DNA from: Phycisphaerae bacterium
GTDB taxonomy: Bacteria > Planctomycetota > Phycisphaerae > Tepidisphaerales > Tepidisphaeraceae
Length of the DNA stretch: 56,634 nucleotides
NCBI GenBank assembly: GCA_030448225.1
Contig: JAUJNJ010000018.1
Location: forward strand, 1-56,634
Direction: 5' to 3'
Part shown: positions 20,591 to 29,504 of the stretch, in pieces
How the letters are laid out: every line of letters starts with the position of its first letter
Position numbering within the stretch: position 1 is the first letter of the stretch
Program-made: the position numbers and the translations under genes
Notes under the pieces: generated by a model
Databases searched by the model: none
Seen by the model: only the letters and a program-made list of their open reading frames with translations
What the model was told of the DNA's origin: nothing

Positions 20591-22039
20591 CTACCCGCCC
20601 GACACCCACGCAACAGTCACCGCCTTCGCGCGATCGCGGAGATCCGTCCGCGCCTCCCCAACAGATCCGTTCAAGGCAACGACTTGCCACGCCGCCGCAG
20701 CGGCATCGCTAAGCCGCTTCGCGACCTTGGGGTTCTCCGCCAACACGTTCCGCTGCTCCGCGCGGTCCACCACCACGTCGTAAAGCTCCGGCCCCGACCC
20801 GTCCGCGTTCACCAGCAGTTTCCAATTCCCCTCCCGCACCGCGACGTTCGGGCTGCGGTCGATCGCGCGGGGATACTTGAAGAACTTGTCGTTCCGACCG
20901 TACTCCCAGAACAGCGGCGCCTTCCGGGCCACCGTGGCGCCGGTGAGGGCGGCGGTCATGTCCTGCCCGTCGAGGCCGGCGTCGGCGGGCACGGGCGCGC
21001 GGGCGATCGCGCAGAGCGTGGGGAGCAGGTCGACGCCGGCCAGCACGGTCTGGTCGTCCACGCGGCCGGCCGGCACCCGTCCCGGCCAGCGGGCGATGAA
21101 CGGCACGCCGACGCCTCCCTCGTAGAGGCTCAGCTTCGCCCCACGCATCCCGGCCGAGCGCCGGCCTTTGAACGTCGGCAGCGCGCCGTTGTCGCACGTG
21201 AAGATCACGAGCGTGTTCGCCTCCGCCCCCGATGCGCGCAGCCCGTCGAGTAGGCGGCCGATCTGGCGGTCGTACTCCACGAGCACGCCGCGCAGGTTCT
21301 TCGGCGTGTCGCCCTTTTTCGCCTCCGCGTCGGGAACCCACGGGGTGTGCACGTCGTCGGGCCAGAGGTTCACGAAGCAGGGTCGATCCTTGTGCCGCGC
21401 GAGGAAGTCGAGCGTGCGATCGACCATGTAGCCGGTCCGGTCCGGGCGCTTCACCTTGTCCTTGTCGGACCAGATCCAGTCGGTGGCGGTGAGGTTCGGG
21501 TCGGGCTCGGGGCTCTCCCACGTGCCGGCGTGCTCGTCGTATCCGTAGGCGGCGAACGGCGGGGCGTCGTCCACGTCGCGCCCGCCGCCGAGGTGCCACT
21601 TGCCGACGTGCGCCGTCGCGTACCCGGCCGCCTTCAACAGGCGCGGCAGCGACGGGGCGGCGGGGTCGAGGAAGTCGGCCTGCTCGCACCCGCGGTTGCC
21701 GGCCTTGGTCTGGAGGTAGCTCGTGATCCGCACCCGCGCCGGAAACTTCCCCGTGATCAGCCCGGCGCGCGATGGCGAGCAGATCGGCGACGGCGCGTAG
21801 TACTGCGTGAACCGCGTCCCCTCCGCGGCCAGGCGGTCGATATGCGGCGTCGGCGTCTCGCCGCCGTAGCAGGCGACGTCGCCGGCGCCCATGTCGTCGC
21901 TCAGGATCACGATGATGTTCGGCCGGCCCGCGGGCTTCTCGTCGGCCCGGGCCGCCGTCCCGCCGACCGCCGTCATCAGCCACGCCAACGCGGCGAGCAC
22001 CGCTGCCGGGTTCACTCCCGTTCGCATCGTGTCGTTCAC
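20591..22039 (-). CDS. Secreted type I sulfatase (arylsulfatase family)
   Basis: 482 residues from GTG 22039, chosen because AGGAG ends 7 nt before it; ATG 22027 and ATG 22054 are alternatives. A signal peptide (AAVLAALAWLMTAVGGTAARA) precedes PNIIVILSDDMG, whose Asp pair binds calcium. The sulfatase signature CSPSRAGLITG at about 87-97 has Cys as the residue converted to formylglycine, so it needs an FGE-type maturase, not seen here. GYATAHVGKWHLGG is the second signature. Later motifs (FTCDNGALPTFKG, GGVGVPFIARWPGRV, ELYDVVVDRAEQRNV) complete the fold. It would cleave sulfate esters from polysaccharides in the periplasm or outside, in line with the neighbouring PSCyt1/DUF1501 genes. Substrate unknown. 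No adjacent gene is obviously co-transcribed. Confidence 0.93.
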   Translation of the reverse strand: MNDTMRTGVNPAAVLAALAWLMTAVGGTAARADEKPAGRPNIIVILSDDMGAGDVACYGGETPTPHIDRLAAEGTRFTQYYAPSPICSPSRAGLITGKFPARVRITSYLQTKAGNRGCEQADFLDPAAPSLPRLLKAAGYATAHVGKWHLGGGRDVDDAPPFAAYGYDEHAGTWESPEPDPNLTATDWIWSDKDKVKRPDRTGYMVDRTLDFLARHKDRPCFVNLWPDDVHTPWVPDAEAKKGDTPKNLRGVLVEYDRQIGRLLDGLRASGAEANTLVIFTCDNGALPTFKGRRSAGMRGAKLSLYEGGVGVPFIARWPGRVPAGRVDDQTVLAGVDLLPTLCAIARAPVPADAGLDGQDMTAALTGATVARKAPLFWEYGRNDKFFKYPRAIDRSPNVAVREGNWKLLVNADGSGPELYDVVVDRAEQRNVLAENPKVAKRLSDAAAAAWQVVALNGSVGEARTDLRDRAKAVTVAWVSGG

Positions 22040-22305
22040 CGGTGTTCTCCTCATGCCGAATCGCTCGCCCGGCCGCGCCGCGCATTTTCGCGACTGCCAC
22101 GTTCGCCGCGCCCTCATCGTACCATCCCACCGCCTTCCATCGTGCGCATCGTGCGGCAGCGGACGGCGCGACGACGCGCGAACAACCCGGACGGAGGAAA
22201 GGTGCCCGCGGGCGGTGCTAACCAAGGCAGCGGATCCGCACGCCCGTGGAACGGTGTGGCCCCACCTTATCGCACCGGCCGCAACGTCCGGAAGTTGAGG
22301 CCGCT

Positions 22306-22366
22306 ATTGGTCATTGAGTCATTCGGTCATTTGGTGGTCATTGGGACGTGGTCATTGTGCATTGAG
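22306..22366. repeat. Iterated TTGGTCATTGG array
   Basis: Five or six degenerate units of GGTCATTGG/GTCATTCGG lie between the sulfatase and the oxidoreductase gene. They have the same orientation as the array at 24066-24160, and the inverse of that at 23911-23967. They flank the Gfo/Idh gene on both sides. Confidence 0.7.
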
Positions 22367-22482
22367 TCCCATTGGCGTTGCGCCCGCGCCGTCCGGTACA
22401 GTCGAGGGGAATATCCGCGGTCGCGCCGGCGGACGCCGGGGCCGTCGCCGGAGGAGCCGCGTTCACACGCTGGAGGAACCGC

Positions 22483-23886
22483 ATGAATCGCCGTGAGTTT
22501 TTGAAGGCAGGGGCGGCCGGGTTGGCGTTCTCAGCGCTGGCGCCGCACGTGGCGGGCGCCGCCGACGCCAAGCCGCTGCGCGCGGGGCTGATCGGGACCG
22601 GGTGGTACGGCAAGAACGATCTGTTCCGCCTCATCCAGGTGGCGCCGGTGGACGTCGTGAGCCTGTGCGACGTCGACCGGCGGATGCTCGAGGACGCCGC
22701 CGGCCACGTGCAGGCCCGCCAGGCCTCGCACAAGACGCCGCGGCTCTACGGCGACTACCGCGAGATGCTGAAGGAGCGCGACCTCGACGTCGTGCTGATA
22801 GGCACCCCCGATCACTGGCACGCGCTGCCGATGATCGCCGCGTGCGAGGCCGGCGCCGACGTCTACTGCCAGAAGCCGATCAGCGTCGACGTGCGCGAGG
22901 GCGAGGCGATGGTCGCGGCCGCCCGCAAGCACAACCGCGTCGTGCAGGTCGGCACGCAGCGCCGCAGCACGCCGCACCTCATCGAGGCGCGCGACAAGGT
23001 GCTGACGAGCGGCATGATCGGCAAGATCGGCCACGTCGACATCTGCTGCTACTTTCACATGCGCGCCAACGACAACCCGCCGGACGGCGCGGCCGTCCCC
23101 GCCCACCTCGCCTACGAGATGTGGACCGGCCCCGCGCCGCTGCGCAACTACGACCAGATCCCGCACAAGCGCTGGTGGCGGGCGTTCATGGAGTACGGCA
23201 ACGGGATTATGGGCGACATGTGCATCCACATGCTCGACACCGTCCGCTGGATGCTCGACCTCGGGTGGCCGACGCGCATCTCGTCGGCCGGCGGGATCCT
23301 CGTGCAGCGCGAGGGGAAGTCGAACATCTCCGACACGCAGACCGCGACGTTCGAGTTCGACCGGCCGCGGCTGAACGTGTCGTGGGTGCACCGCACGTGG
23401 GGCAACGCCGCCGACCCGGACTACCCGTGGGCGCTCTTCATCCACGGCGAGAACGGGACGCTCAAGGCCAACACCGAGAAGTACGAGTTCTTCCCGCGCG
23501 GCAAGCGCGAGGCGAGCGTGTCGGGCCGGTCGATGATGGAGCCGGACAAGTACCCGGAGGAGAAGGGCGAGAAGGACTTCGAGCCCCACGCCGCCGTGGC
23601 GAACCGGTGGCACATGAAGGACTTCCTCGCCGCCCGCGAGAAGCGCCAGAAGCCGGTGGCGGACATCGAGCAGGGGCACATCTCGACCGCGAGCTGCATC
23701 CTCGGCAACATCGCGATGGAACTCGGCCGCACGCTCACCTGGGACGCGGCCAAGGGGCAGGTGGTCGGCGATGAAGAGGCCAACGCCCGCCTCGCCCGCC
23801 CGTACCGCGGCGAGTGGAAGCACCCGGGCGGCGAGGGCGTGTGGAAGCCGTGGGAGGCGATGAAGGCGGTCAAGGGCGCGGGGTGA
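22483..23886 (+). CDS. Gfo/Idh/MocA family oxidoreductase, Tat-exported
   Basis: 467 residues. The start is fixed by GGAGG 6 nt before ATG 22483. A twin-arginine leader (NRREFLKAGAAGLAF) with AGA cleavage precedes a Rossmann NAD(P) fold: LRAGLIGTGWYG at about 33-44 and DVVSLCDVDRRML. The family's 'EKP' catalytic box reads CQKPIS here (Gln instead of Glu before Lys). The C-terminal alpha/beta dimerisation domain includes GIMGDMCIHMLDTVRWML and INGENG-like IHGENGTLKANTEKYEFF. Planctomycetota encode many such Tat-exported dehydrogenases, presumed to oxidise sugars in the periplasm. It lies alone, flanked by GTCATTGG repeat arrays. Family confident; substrate unknown. Confidence 0.94.
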   Translation: MNRREFLKAGAAGLAFSALAPHVAGAADAKPLRAGLIGTGWYGKNDLFRLIQVAPVDVVSLCDVDRRMLEDAAGHVQARQASHKTPRLYGDYREMLKERDLDVVLIGTPDHWHALPMIAACEAGADVYCQKPISVDVREGEAMVAAARKHNRVVQVGTQRRSTPHLIEARDKVLTSGMIGKIGHVDICCYFHMRANDNPPDGAAVPAHLAYEMWTGPAPLRNYDQIPHKRWWRAFMEYGNGIMGDMCIHMLDTVRWMLDLGWPTRISSAGGILVQREGKSNISDTQTATFEFDRPRLNVSWVHRTWGNAADPDYPWALFIHGENGTLKANTEKYEFFPRGKREASVSGRSMMEPDKYPEEKGEKDFEPHAAVANRWHMKDFLAAREKRQKPVADIEQGHISTASCILGNIAMELGRTLTWDAAKGQVVGDEEANARLARPYRGEWKHPGGEGVWKPWEAMKAVKGAG

Positions 23887-23910
23887 GACGGGGGGTCTTT
23901 CGTCCGGAAA

Positions 23911-24160
23911 TGCCCAATGACCAAGCCACAATGATCAACGAATGACCAATGACTTAATGACCAATGAAGACGGGGGCGGGCCGCTGACCGTGTAAAGCCG
24001 CCGATGTCATCGGCGGTCCTCCTGTGGACGCAATCCGCGGCTTTACATGGGCGACGCGATCCCAGCGCCACTCGTCATTGGTCATTTCAACTTGGTCATT
24101 CTTTGGTCATTGGGGCTTGGGCATCGGTCATTTGTTGGCCATTGGGGCTTGGTCATTGAG
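23911..24160. repeat. Compound inverted element: CCAATGACC arrays around a nested hairpin
   Basis: The left array (23911-23967) has CCAATGACC-type units; the right array (24066-24160) has GGTCATTGG-type units, so the arrays are mutually inverted. Between them TGTAAAGCCG (23991-24000) pairs with CGGCTTTACA (24038-24047), and inside that CCGCCGATG (23998-24006) pairs with CATCGGCGG (24008-24016). The right array overlaps the last codons of the ABC ATPase gene. Confidence 0.75.
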
Positions 24161-24901
24161 GCTTCCATCCCCTCCCTCCGCGCGCTCGGTCGCCCGGAAG
24201 AACACGTCTTCGAGCGACGCGTCCGCGTCGGTCCCGGCGAACGCGGCGCGTACCTCGGCGGTCGAGCCGAAGTAGAGCCTTCGGCCCCGGTGCAGGATGA
24301 GCAGGTGGGTGCAGAGGTCTTCCACGAGCGCCAGCAGGTGTGAGCTGACGACGACGGCCGCCCCCGCGGCGGCGCGGGCGCGGAGCGAGGCCTTCATCGT
24401 GCGGATGCCGCGGGGGTCGAGGCCGGTGAGGGGTTCGTCGAGCAAGATCACCCGCGGCTCGTAGAGGTACGCGCAGCAGATCGCCACCTTCTGCCGCATC
24501 CCGCGCGACAGTTCCTGCGCCAGCACGTCGCGCTTCTCGGTCAGCTCGAACTCGTGAAGCAGCGCCGTCGCCCGCGGCTCGAAGTCGGCCACGCCGTAGG
24601 CCGAGGCGATGAAGACGAGGTGTTCCCAGACCGTCAGCGCGTCGAACAGCCGGGGATCGTCCGGGACGTAGGCGAGGGCGCGCTTGGCCGCGATCGGCTC
24701 GATGACGACATCGTGACCCGAGACGATCAATTTCCCACTCGTCGGCGGGAGGATGCCGGCCACCGCGCGCATCGTGGTGGTCTTGCCGGCGCCGTTCGGC
24801 CCGAGTAGGCCGAGCACCTGCCCCGGCCCCACGTCGAAGCTCAGGCCGCTGACGGCCGTCGTCTCCCGATACGACTTGTGAAAGTCCTCCACCCGCAGCA
24901 T
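24128..24901 (-). CDS. ABC transporter ATP-binding protein (orphan)
   Basis: 257 residues from ATG 24901. Walker A GPNGAGKTT at 34-42, signature LSRGMRQKV at 131-139, Walker B VILLDEPLTGLDPRG at 151-165 and switch His in VVVSSHLLALVEDLCTH are all intact; residues resemble the CcmA/NatA-like ABC-2 exporters (GxDVVxEPIAAKRALAYVPDDP). It therefore hydrolyses ATP to drive an ABC-2-type permease, but no permease gene is next to it. The last residues (NDQAPMANK) come from the GTCATTGG repeat array. The -10-like TATCGT lies 7 nt before ATG with no Shine-Dalgarno, suggesting leaderless expression. Confidence 0.93.
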   Translation of the reverse strand: MLRVEDFHKSYRETTAVSGLSFDVGPGQVLGLLGPNGAGKTTTMRAVAGILPPTSGKLIVSGHDVVIEPIAAKRALAYVPDDPRLFDALTVWEHLVFIASAYGVADFEPRATALLHEFELTEKRDVLAQELSRGMRQKVAICCAYLYEPRVILLDEPLTGLDPRGIRTMKASLRARAAAGAAVVVSSHLLALVEDLCTHLLILHRGRRLYFGSTAEVRAAFAGTDADASLEDVFFRATERAEGGDGSLNDQAPMANK

Positions 24902-24908
24902 GGCGCAC

Positions 24909-24914
24909 ACGATA
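24909..24914 (-). promoter_or_regulatory. -10-like TATCGT, 7 nt before ATG
   Basis: On the minus strand TATCGT, then GTGCGCC, then ATG (24901) of the ABC ATPase. No ribosome-binding sequence. Candidate leaderless promoter. Confidence 0.4.
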
Positions 24915-24917
24915 GCC

Positions 24918-24997
24918 GAGAGTGGTGGTGGGGTCGTGGCGTGCGGTGCGACTGCGTTGACCCCACCACTCCGCCACCCGAGCACAGCACCACTCTC
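24918..24997. repeat. Inverted iterated GTGGTGG element
   Basis: GAGAGTGGTGGTGGGGTC (24918-24935) pairs in two blocks: GTGGTGGGGTC with GACCCCACCAC (24959-24969) and GAGAGTGGTG with CACCACTCTC (24988-24997). It lies between the ABC ATPase start and the cupin stop (24996), touching that stop. Confidence 0.7.
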
Positions 24998-25331
24998 ACA
25001 CCGCGTCGCGCCCGCGCGCGGGCGGCGTGGTGGCCTCGATGGCGGTGAAGGGTTCCAGGATCCGGTAGGTGTGCTTCTGGCCCTTGTTCACCACCCACGA
25101 GTCGCCCGGCTCGAGCATCACGGTCAAGCCGTCGATCTGCAACTCGGCCCGGCCGGCGATCACGTAACCGACCGTCTCGTACGCGCGGGCCTTCGGCTCC
25201 TTCGAGTCGCACGGCGGTTCGGCATCCCACAGCCGCATCGCGGTGGTGATGCCCGACGCGAGATACTTCTGACCCATGTCGCCCCGCGGCGAGGCGGCGC
25301 TGCTGACCTTCGTCACGCTGGTGTTTTGCAT
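24996..25331 (-). CDS. Small cupin-domain protein
   Basis: 111 residues with a strong GGAGG site before ATG 25331. A single conserved beta-barrel covers about residues 30-105: ETVGYVIAGRAELQIDGLTV is the first cupin motif, and LEPGDSWVVNKGQKHTYRI the second, with a His (KHTY) retained as a metal ligand. The first motif lacks the usual His-x-His (it has ETVGYV), so metal binding may be weak or different. No partner gene suggests a substrate. The minus-strand stop lies in the right arm of the GTGGTGG repeat. Confidence 0.88.
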   Translation of the reverse strand: MQNTSVTKVSSAASPRGDMGQKYLASGITTAMRLWDAEPPCDSKEPKARAYETVGYVIAGRAELQIDGLTVMLEPGDSWVVNKGQKHTYRILEPFTAIEATTPPARGRDAV

Positions 25332-25649
25332 AAGTCCTCCGTCGGTTTTCCTGATCTACAGGTATCCTTCGCTTGTAGAACGCAGCCGCACGCCGCGCGA
25401 GCGCCCATATTGCCAAGTTTTGGCCAGCGGATGTGCAAATAACGGTCGGAAGGATGGGGACGGCAAGCTCAGGTAGTAGGCGGGCGGCGATTGCGGTGGA
25501 GACGGTGGTCGAACGTGCGGATTGGCACTTACTGACCGCGCGCGCCGACGCCGGCCGCTTCGCCGCTTCGGCCCGTCACCATTCCACGACAGCCCACCGG
25601 CGCCGTTCGTCAAGATGCGCATCGATGCGACGTCTTCGCACGACCGCGA
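25332..25649. other. Intergenic, no gene recognised
   Basis: Region upstream of the cupin and downstream of the DUF2059 gene. Nothing recognisable; no strong hairpin or iterated repeat. Confidence 0.4.
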
Positions 25650-26138
25650 TCACCGCTTGACGTGCCCGCGCTCTTTCAGCCGCTGGGTGAGCCTCTGGCC
25701 CAGGCGGAAGCCCCACTGCTGCCCGGCCAGCATCGAGTCGCGGGCGAGCAGCGGCTGGACCTGCACGAGCTTCTGGCCCGCGGGTGACTGGTAGAACGCG
25801 ATGAGCGCGCGGATCTCGTCGTGCGTGAAGTGGCGGTCGTAGACCGGCGCCATCATCTCGATGAGCTGGGCGGCGTCGACCTCGCCCTCGAACTCGGTCC
25901 AAAAGTCGGCCGGCACCTGAGGCAGCGCGCGGCGCTGCTGGTCGACGATCTGCGTCGCCACCTGCGAGGCCAGCTTGCCGGTGCCGCTCACCTCGAGCAG
26001 CCGGCGGGCGTCGGCCAACTTCGCGGCGGCCGCGTCGTCGCCGCGCGGCTTCGCCGACTTCCCCTCCTGCGCCGCGGCCGCCGAGGCGCACAGCAACGCG
26101 AGCGGCACGACGAACAGGGAAAGCAACGTGCGTGTCAT
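25650..26138 (-). CDS. DUF2059 domain secreted protein
   Basis: 162 residues; GGAGG lies 4 nt before ATG 26138. The signal peptide (LLSLFVVPLALLCASAAAAQ) is followed by a helical domain: KLADARRLLEVSGTGKLASQ, then an 'APVYDRHFTHDEIRALIAFYQSPAGQKLV' pattern (split here: YDRHFTHDEIRAL and IAFYQSPAGQKL) diagnostic of DUF2059. These are periplasmic all-helical proteins of unknown function, 150-200 residues long. The gene ends in a basic tail (RLKERGHVKR). It stands alone, with the ACACGGAG inverted repeat upstream. Confidence 0.9.
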   Translation of the reverse strand: MTRTLLSLFVVPLALLCASAAAAQEGKSAKPRGDDAAAAKLADARRLLEVSGTGKLASQVATQIVDQQRRALPQVPADFWTEFEGEVDAAQLIEMMAPVYDRHFTHDEIRALIAFYQSPAGQKLVQVQPLLARDSMLAGQQWGFRLGQRLTQRLKERGHVKR

Positions 26139-26226
26139 GCGACCTCCGGTCCGGCGGGGAGAACGATCCACCATAGGGGGAAGCATAAGCGGATGACCCG
26201 CCGCCGTCCCGTAATTGGAGGGGGAA

Positions 26227-26416
26227 TTGAACCACGGAGACACGGAGACACGGAGGCAAGACAGAGGAGGAAGATGACGAATCGAAAATGCGAGATGTAG
26301 TTCGTGGGGCGAGTGCCGGCCCGCCCTTGGGTCCACCTTCCGTTCTCAATCTCGTTTGCTGCCTTTCCTCCGCGTTTGTCTCCGTGCCTCCGTGCCTCCG
26401 TGTCTCCGTGGTTTAA
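26227..26416. repeat. Inverted pair of iterated ACACGGAG arrays
   Basis: The left arm 26227-26260 (TTGAACCACGGAGACACGGA then more GACACGGAGG units) and right arm 26367-26416 (CTCCGTGCCTCCGTG... ending CTCCGTGGTTTAA) are inverted, about 106 nt apart. The right arm ends 15 nt before the stop of the DUF1080 gene (26431). Units are 8-9 bp with small variations. Confidence 0.85.
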
Positions 26417-26430
26417 TCCTCTTCACAGAC

Positions 26431-27795
26431 TTACTTCGCCGGCTCAGGCTCCAACTCGCGCACGAACAGGTTCGCGAACTGGATCGGGTCGCCGTGGTGC
26501 TGGAGGGCGACCGGACCGCGCGCGGGGACGCCCGGGAGGCGTGCGTTGTCGATGACGGTCTGCTCGTTGAGCACGACGGTCAGGCGGTCGCCGCGCATCG
26601 TGATCACGGTGCGGTTCCACTCGCCGGGCTTGCGGTCCGCCCGCACGCGCGGCGTGCACGCCGCCCGCACGTCGGCCGGTTGCGCGGGATCAGTGCGGTA
26701 GCCCCACACCTCGCCCGAGCCGACGGGCCAGTTCCAGAGGTTCACCTGCGACTTGCTGCTGCCGCGCAGGTAGATGCCGCTGTCGCCGGCGTCCGCCACC
26801 TCCTGCGTCCGCTCGGTGCCGTCGGCGTGCTTCGCGGCGTCCCCGCTCGGCAGGATTACGGGCCGGGCAATCGTCTTCGGCTCGCGCGTGAACCGCCAGT
26901 CGACGATCAGCTCGAAGTCGCCGTACTCCTTCTCGGTCCAGAGGCTCTTGTCGGCCGCCTCGCTCTTGCCGTCGTAATCGAGCGTCCAGTCTCGGGCGAC
27001 CCAGTGTCCCTCGTGCCCCGGGTCCTGCCGCCAGCCCGAGAGGTCGACGCCGGTGTAGAGCGACTTGAAGTCCTGCGCGAGGGGCGCGGTCTCCTCCGGC
27101 TTCGGGTTTGTGCTCGGCAACTCCTTGATGCGGACGTTGCGGAACATCGCCGGCGACCCCTCGGACTCGAGGCACAAATATCCCTTGCGCGGCCGACAGT
27201 TGCTGCCGCCCGACACGACCTTGCCGTTCACCGCGAGCTTCACCACGCCGTCAATCGCTTCGACGCGGTAGTGGTTCCACTGCCCGGCGGGTTTGGCGCG
27301 TTTCTCGCTCGGCAGGCACCGGTCCGACCCGTTCGGGTGCGGCCGGTCCGGCTTCATCGTCGCGCCGTGGATCGGGAAGATGTCGCCGTGTCCGGTGTAG
27401 CTGCGCTTCGCCCGCGCCTCGTCCGAGACGTACGCGTCGTCGAGGATCTGCACCTCGATCCCCCGCGCGAACGGCGTGCCCGGCGCCGTCATCGGCGCGC
27501 CCCACAAGAACAGCCCGGCGTTCCCCTTCGGCTTCAGGTGCATCCACTCCATCTCGACGACGAAGTTCTCGTACTGCCGCTCGGTGCGCATCACGCCGGT
27601 CGGCACGCCGGTGGAGTGGATGACGCCGTCCTTCATCGTGAACGTGCCCGGCGCGACGTTCACCGGCACCCAGCCGGACAAGTCTTTGCCGTTGAACATC
27701 GGGACGAAGCCCTCGGCGTCCGGGTCGGCCGCATGGGCGACGGCACCGGTGAGGGCGAGAGAGCACAGGGCGAAGGCGAGCAGTGTGCGGCGCAT
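26431..27795 (-). CDS. Secreted double DUF1080 (3-keto-disaccharide hydrolase) protein
   Basis: 454 residues; GGAGG lies 8 nt before ATG 27795. A signal peptide (LLAFALCSLALTGAVAHAA) precedes two tandem DUF1080 jelly-roll domains. The first spans about 28-220 (FVPMFNGKDLSGWVPVN, YENFVVEMEWMHLKPKGNAG, GQWNHYRVEAIDGVVKLAVN), the second about 240-450 (FKSLYTGVDLSGWRQDPG, GDFELIVDWRFT, DSGIYLRGSS, GEWNRTVITMRGDRLTVVLN, GPVALQHHGDPIQFANLFVRE). DUF1080 proteins are LamG-like and now called 3-keto-disaccharide hydrolases; they are abundant in Planctomycetota and often work with Gfo/Idh/MocA oxidoreductases such as the one at 22483, which could supply 3-keto sugars. That link is inference. The duplication is within one chain. 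Confidence 0.93.
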   Translation of the reverse strand: MRRTLLAFALCSLALTGAVAHAADPDAEGFVPMFNGKDLSGWVPVNVAPGTFTMKDGVIHSTGVPTGVMRTERQYENFVVEMEWMHLKPKGNAGLFLWGAPMTAPGTPFARGIEVQILDDAYVSDEARAKRSYTGHGDIFPIHGATMKPDRPHPNGSDRCLPSEKRAKPAGQWNHYRVEAIDGVVKLAVNGKVVSGGSNCRPRKGYLCLESEGSPAMFRNVRIKELPSTNPKPEETAPLAQDFKSLYTGVDLSGWRQDPGHEGHWVARDWTLDYDGKSEAADKSLWTEKEYGDFELIVDWRFTREPKTIARPVILPSGDAAKHADGTERTQEVADAGDSGIYLRGSSKSQVNLWNWPVGSGEVWGYRTDPAQPADVRAACTPRVRADRKPGEWNRTVITMRGDRLTVVLNEQTVIDNARLPGVPARGPVALQHHGDPIQFANLFVRELEPEPAK

Positions 27796-27985
27796 GACGT
27801 GATCCTCCGCCAAACAGCTTATCGGGGGCGGGCACGATCCGCGAAGGCGGCGCGGCGGGCGGATCGCAGCACGCGGCGGCGTGGCGCGCCGCACGCGCGG
27901 CGCGTGCGAGAAGCGGCGCGACGCTGCGCGGGGCCGGCCGGGCCGCGGCGCCATCTTCGGGGCCAACTTCATCCGGGGCATGACG

Positions 27986-28381
27986 TCAGATCGGCTCGAT
28001 GATCTCGACGCGGTTGCCGAACGGGTCGCGGAATTCGAAGCGTTGGAAGCCGGGGATCGGCACCGCATCGAGGATCTCCACGCCGCGTGCCAGCAGGTGC
28101 GCCCGCCACGCGGACGCGTCGGACACGCGGTACGCGAGGTGTGCCTTGGTGGCGGGGCGGACGACGTTGTCCTCCGTGCCCACGTGCACCTCAAGGTCGC
28201 CCACCCGCAGCCAGAACCCACCGCGCCCGGCCAAGCTGGCCGGCTTGTCGATCTCGGCCAGCCCGAGCACCCCGCAGTAGAACGCCCGCCCCGCCGGCTC
28301 CGCGCCGCGGGGGATCGTGATCTGCGCGTGGTGAAGGGCGAGAATGGCGCCAGGCGTCGTCATGCGGATTTCTACCTTCAT
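27986..28381 (-). CDS. VOC (glyoxalase/dioxygenase superfamily) protein
   Basis: 131 residues. A beta-alpha-beta-beta-beta fold: ALHHAQITIPRGAEPAGRAF, YCGVLGLAEIDKP, GFWLRVGDLEVHVGTED, then AHLAYRVSDASAWRAHLL and FRDPFGNRVEIIEP, with His17/18, a central HVG and the final Glu as usual metal ligands. ATG 28381 overlaps the upstream gene's stop by ATGA, so it is coupled to the DUF2726 gene; ATG 28363 (MTTPG) is an alternative. The substrate is not predictable. Confidence 0.92.
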   Translation of the reverse strand: MKVEIRMTTPGAILALHHAQITIPRGAEPAGRAFYCGVLGLAEIDKPASLAGRGGFWLRVGDLEVHVGTEDNVVRPATKAHLAYRVSDASAWRAHLLARGVEILDAVPIPGFQRFEFRDPFGNRVEIIEPI

Positions 28382-28995
28382 GGAAGTGGCGGGGGGACCG
28401 GCGGGTAGGTCACGCCGGGCACCGACGCGCTCGTCATGTGTCGTGAAATCCGGGCCCTAATGTCGCGTTCGTCGTACTGCCTGCTGACGCGGAACCGTTC
28501 CAGCGGCAGGCCCGCCGCCGCGAGGAGTTGCTCCACTTCCGCATCCCGCTGTTGGCGCGCCGCCCGGCCGTGCGTCGCGTCGTCGAGTTCGACCGCACAC
28601 AGCGGCCGGAGCGTGGTCGCGTCGCAGACGACGAAGTCGACCGACTTGCGCGCGACCTTATTCGACCACGAGGCGCGGCCGGGGTTGTTCGCGTTACCGC
28701 CCGGCAGGTAGAGGAGGCGGCCCAGCGATACCTGCGCCAAGACGTGCCCGCGCGGGCCCACGCTGTTCCGCAGGAGCCGGAAGAAGTGCCCTTCGGTGGG
28801 CGAGACGAAGAACTTGTTCACCATGACGGGCGGCAGCGAGGCGGCCGGCGCATCGCTCGGCCGCCCGCGCACGTCCTCATGACCGCGGCGTTGAGGCGCC
28901 AGACCCAACAGGCGCAGCAGCATTCCGAAGCAGCCGATGTTCGACTGCGACATGTGGTTCGCTTGCTCCGTAAACTCGGCGATCTTCCGTTCCAA
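28378..28995 (-). CDS. DUF2726 nuclease-fold protein
   Basis: About 205 residues from TTG 28995, or about 191 from an in-frame ATG (MSQSNIGCFGMLLRLLGL), which also lacks an ideal ribosome site. The C-terminal part (about 55-180) is DUF2726: NKFFVSPTEGHFFRLL, ARKSVDFVVCDATTLRPLCA, VELDDATHGRAARQQRDAEV and LAAAGLPLERFRV. The Asp in SVDFV and the Glu and Asp in VELDD correspond to the PD-(D/E)xK-like pattern proposed for the family, so a nuclease role is possible but untested. The N-terminal 50 residues are a separate tail. The stop overlaps the following VOC start. Confidence 0.88.
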   Translation of the reverse strand: MERKIAEFTEQANHMSQSNIGCFGMLLRLLGLAPQRRGHEDVRGRPSDAPAASLPPVMVNKFFVSPTEGHFFRLLRNSVGPRGHVLAQVSLGRLLYLPGGNANNPGRASWSNKVARKSVDFVVCDATTLRPLCAVELDDATHGRAARQQRDAEVEQLLAAAGLPLERFRVSRQYDERDIRARISRHMTSASVPGVTYPPVPPPLP

Positions 28996-29100
28996 GCCGC
29001 GCCCTCGGTTGACGAATTTCGCCTCCTCGTCATAGCCTGCTCCTGATCCCGTTCACGCCCGGCCGCATCGGCGCGGGGCGATCTGAAGGAAGTGAGGCGG

Positions 29101-29295
29101 ATGCCGCAGGCGATCAACATCACGTTCGGGAAGTACTCGATCATCCGCATCCCGCCGACGCAGCCGGTGCAGGAGACGCCGCGGTACATCATCTACCAGC
29201 CCGACGGGTCGGTCTGCTGCCAGGGCGTGACGTGGCCGGAGGTCGAGGTGGCGATCGAGCACGACGCGGACGCCGCCCGGCCGATGGATGGATGA
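29101..29295 (+). CDS. Small conserved-looking protein of unknown function
   Basis: 64 residues (67 from GTG 29092). AAGGAAGTGAGG ahead of ATG 29101 supports translation. The sequence MPQAINITFGKYSIIRIPP then TQPVQETPRYIIYQPDGSVC and TWPEVEVAIEHDADAA is beta-rich, compositionally normal and unlike a GC-shadow frame. No family recognised. Divergent from the DUF2726 gene, with about 100 bp between their starts. Confidence 0.6.
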   Translation: MPQAINITFGKYSIIRIPPTQPVQETPRYIIYQPDGSVCCQGVTWPEVEVAIEHDADAARPMDG

Positions 29296-29504
29296 CCCAC
29301 GTGCTCAGGTGGTGCACGGGTGACGCCCCAATGTCACTGTCCGCTGAAACCGCAGGTGTCGCGGATCGGGGTGTGGATCGATCGCACGGTTCTCCCCGAG
29401 TCTGGTCCGGTCCCTTTGGAACTCGCGCGAAACGGGCGCGGCACTTCCGGACGGTTCCGCGACGGTTCTTGATTCCCGTCCACGCGATCGCGAGCGCGGA
29501 ACGC

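Noticed and set aside
23911..24160. Possible CRISPR array
   Set aside because: Units are short (about 9 bp), degenerate, have irregular spacing and occur in inverted orientation; no cas genes nearby.
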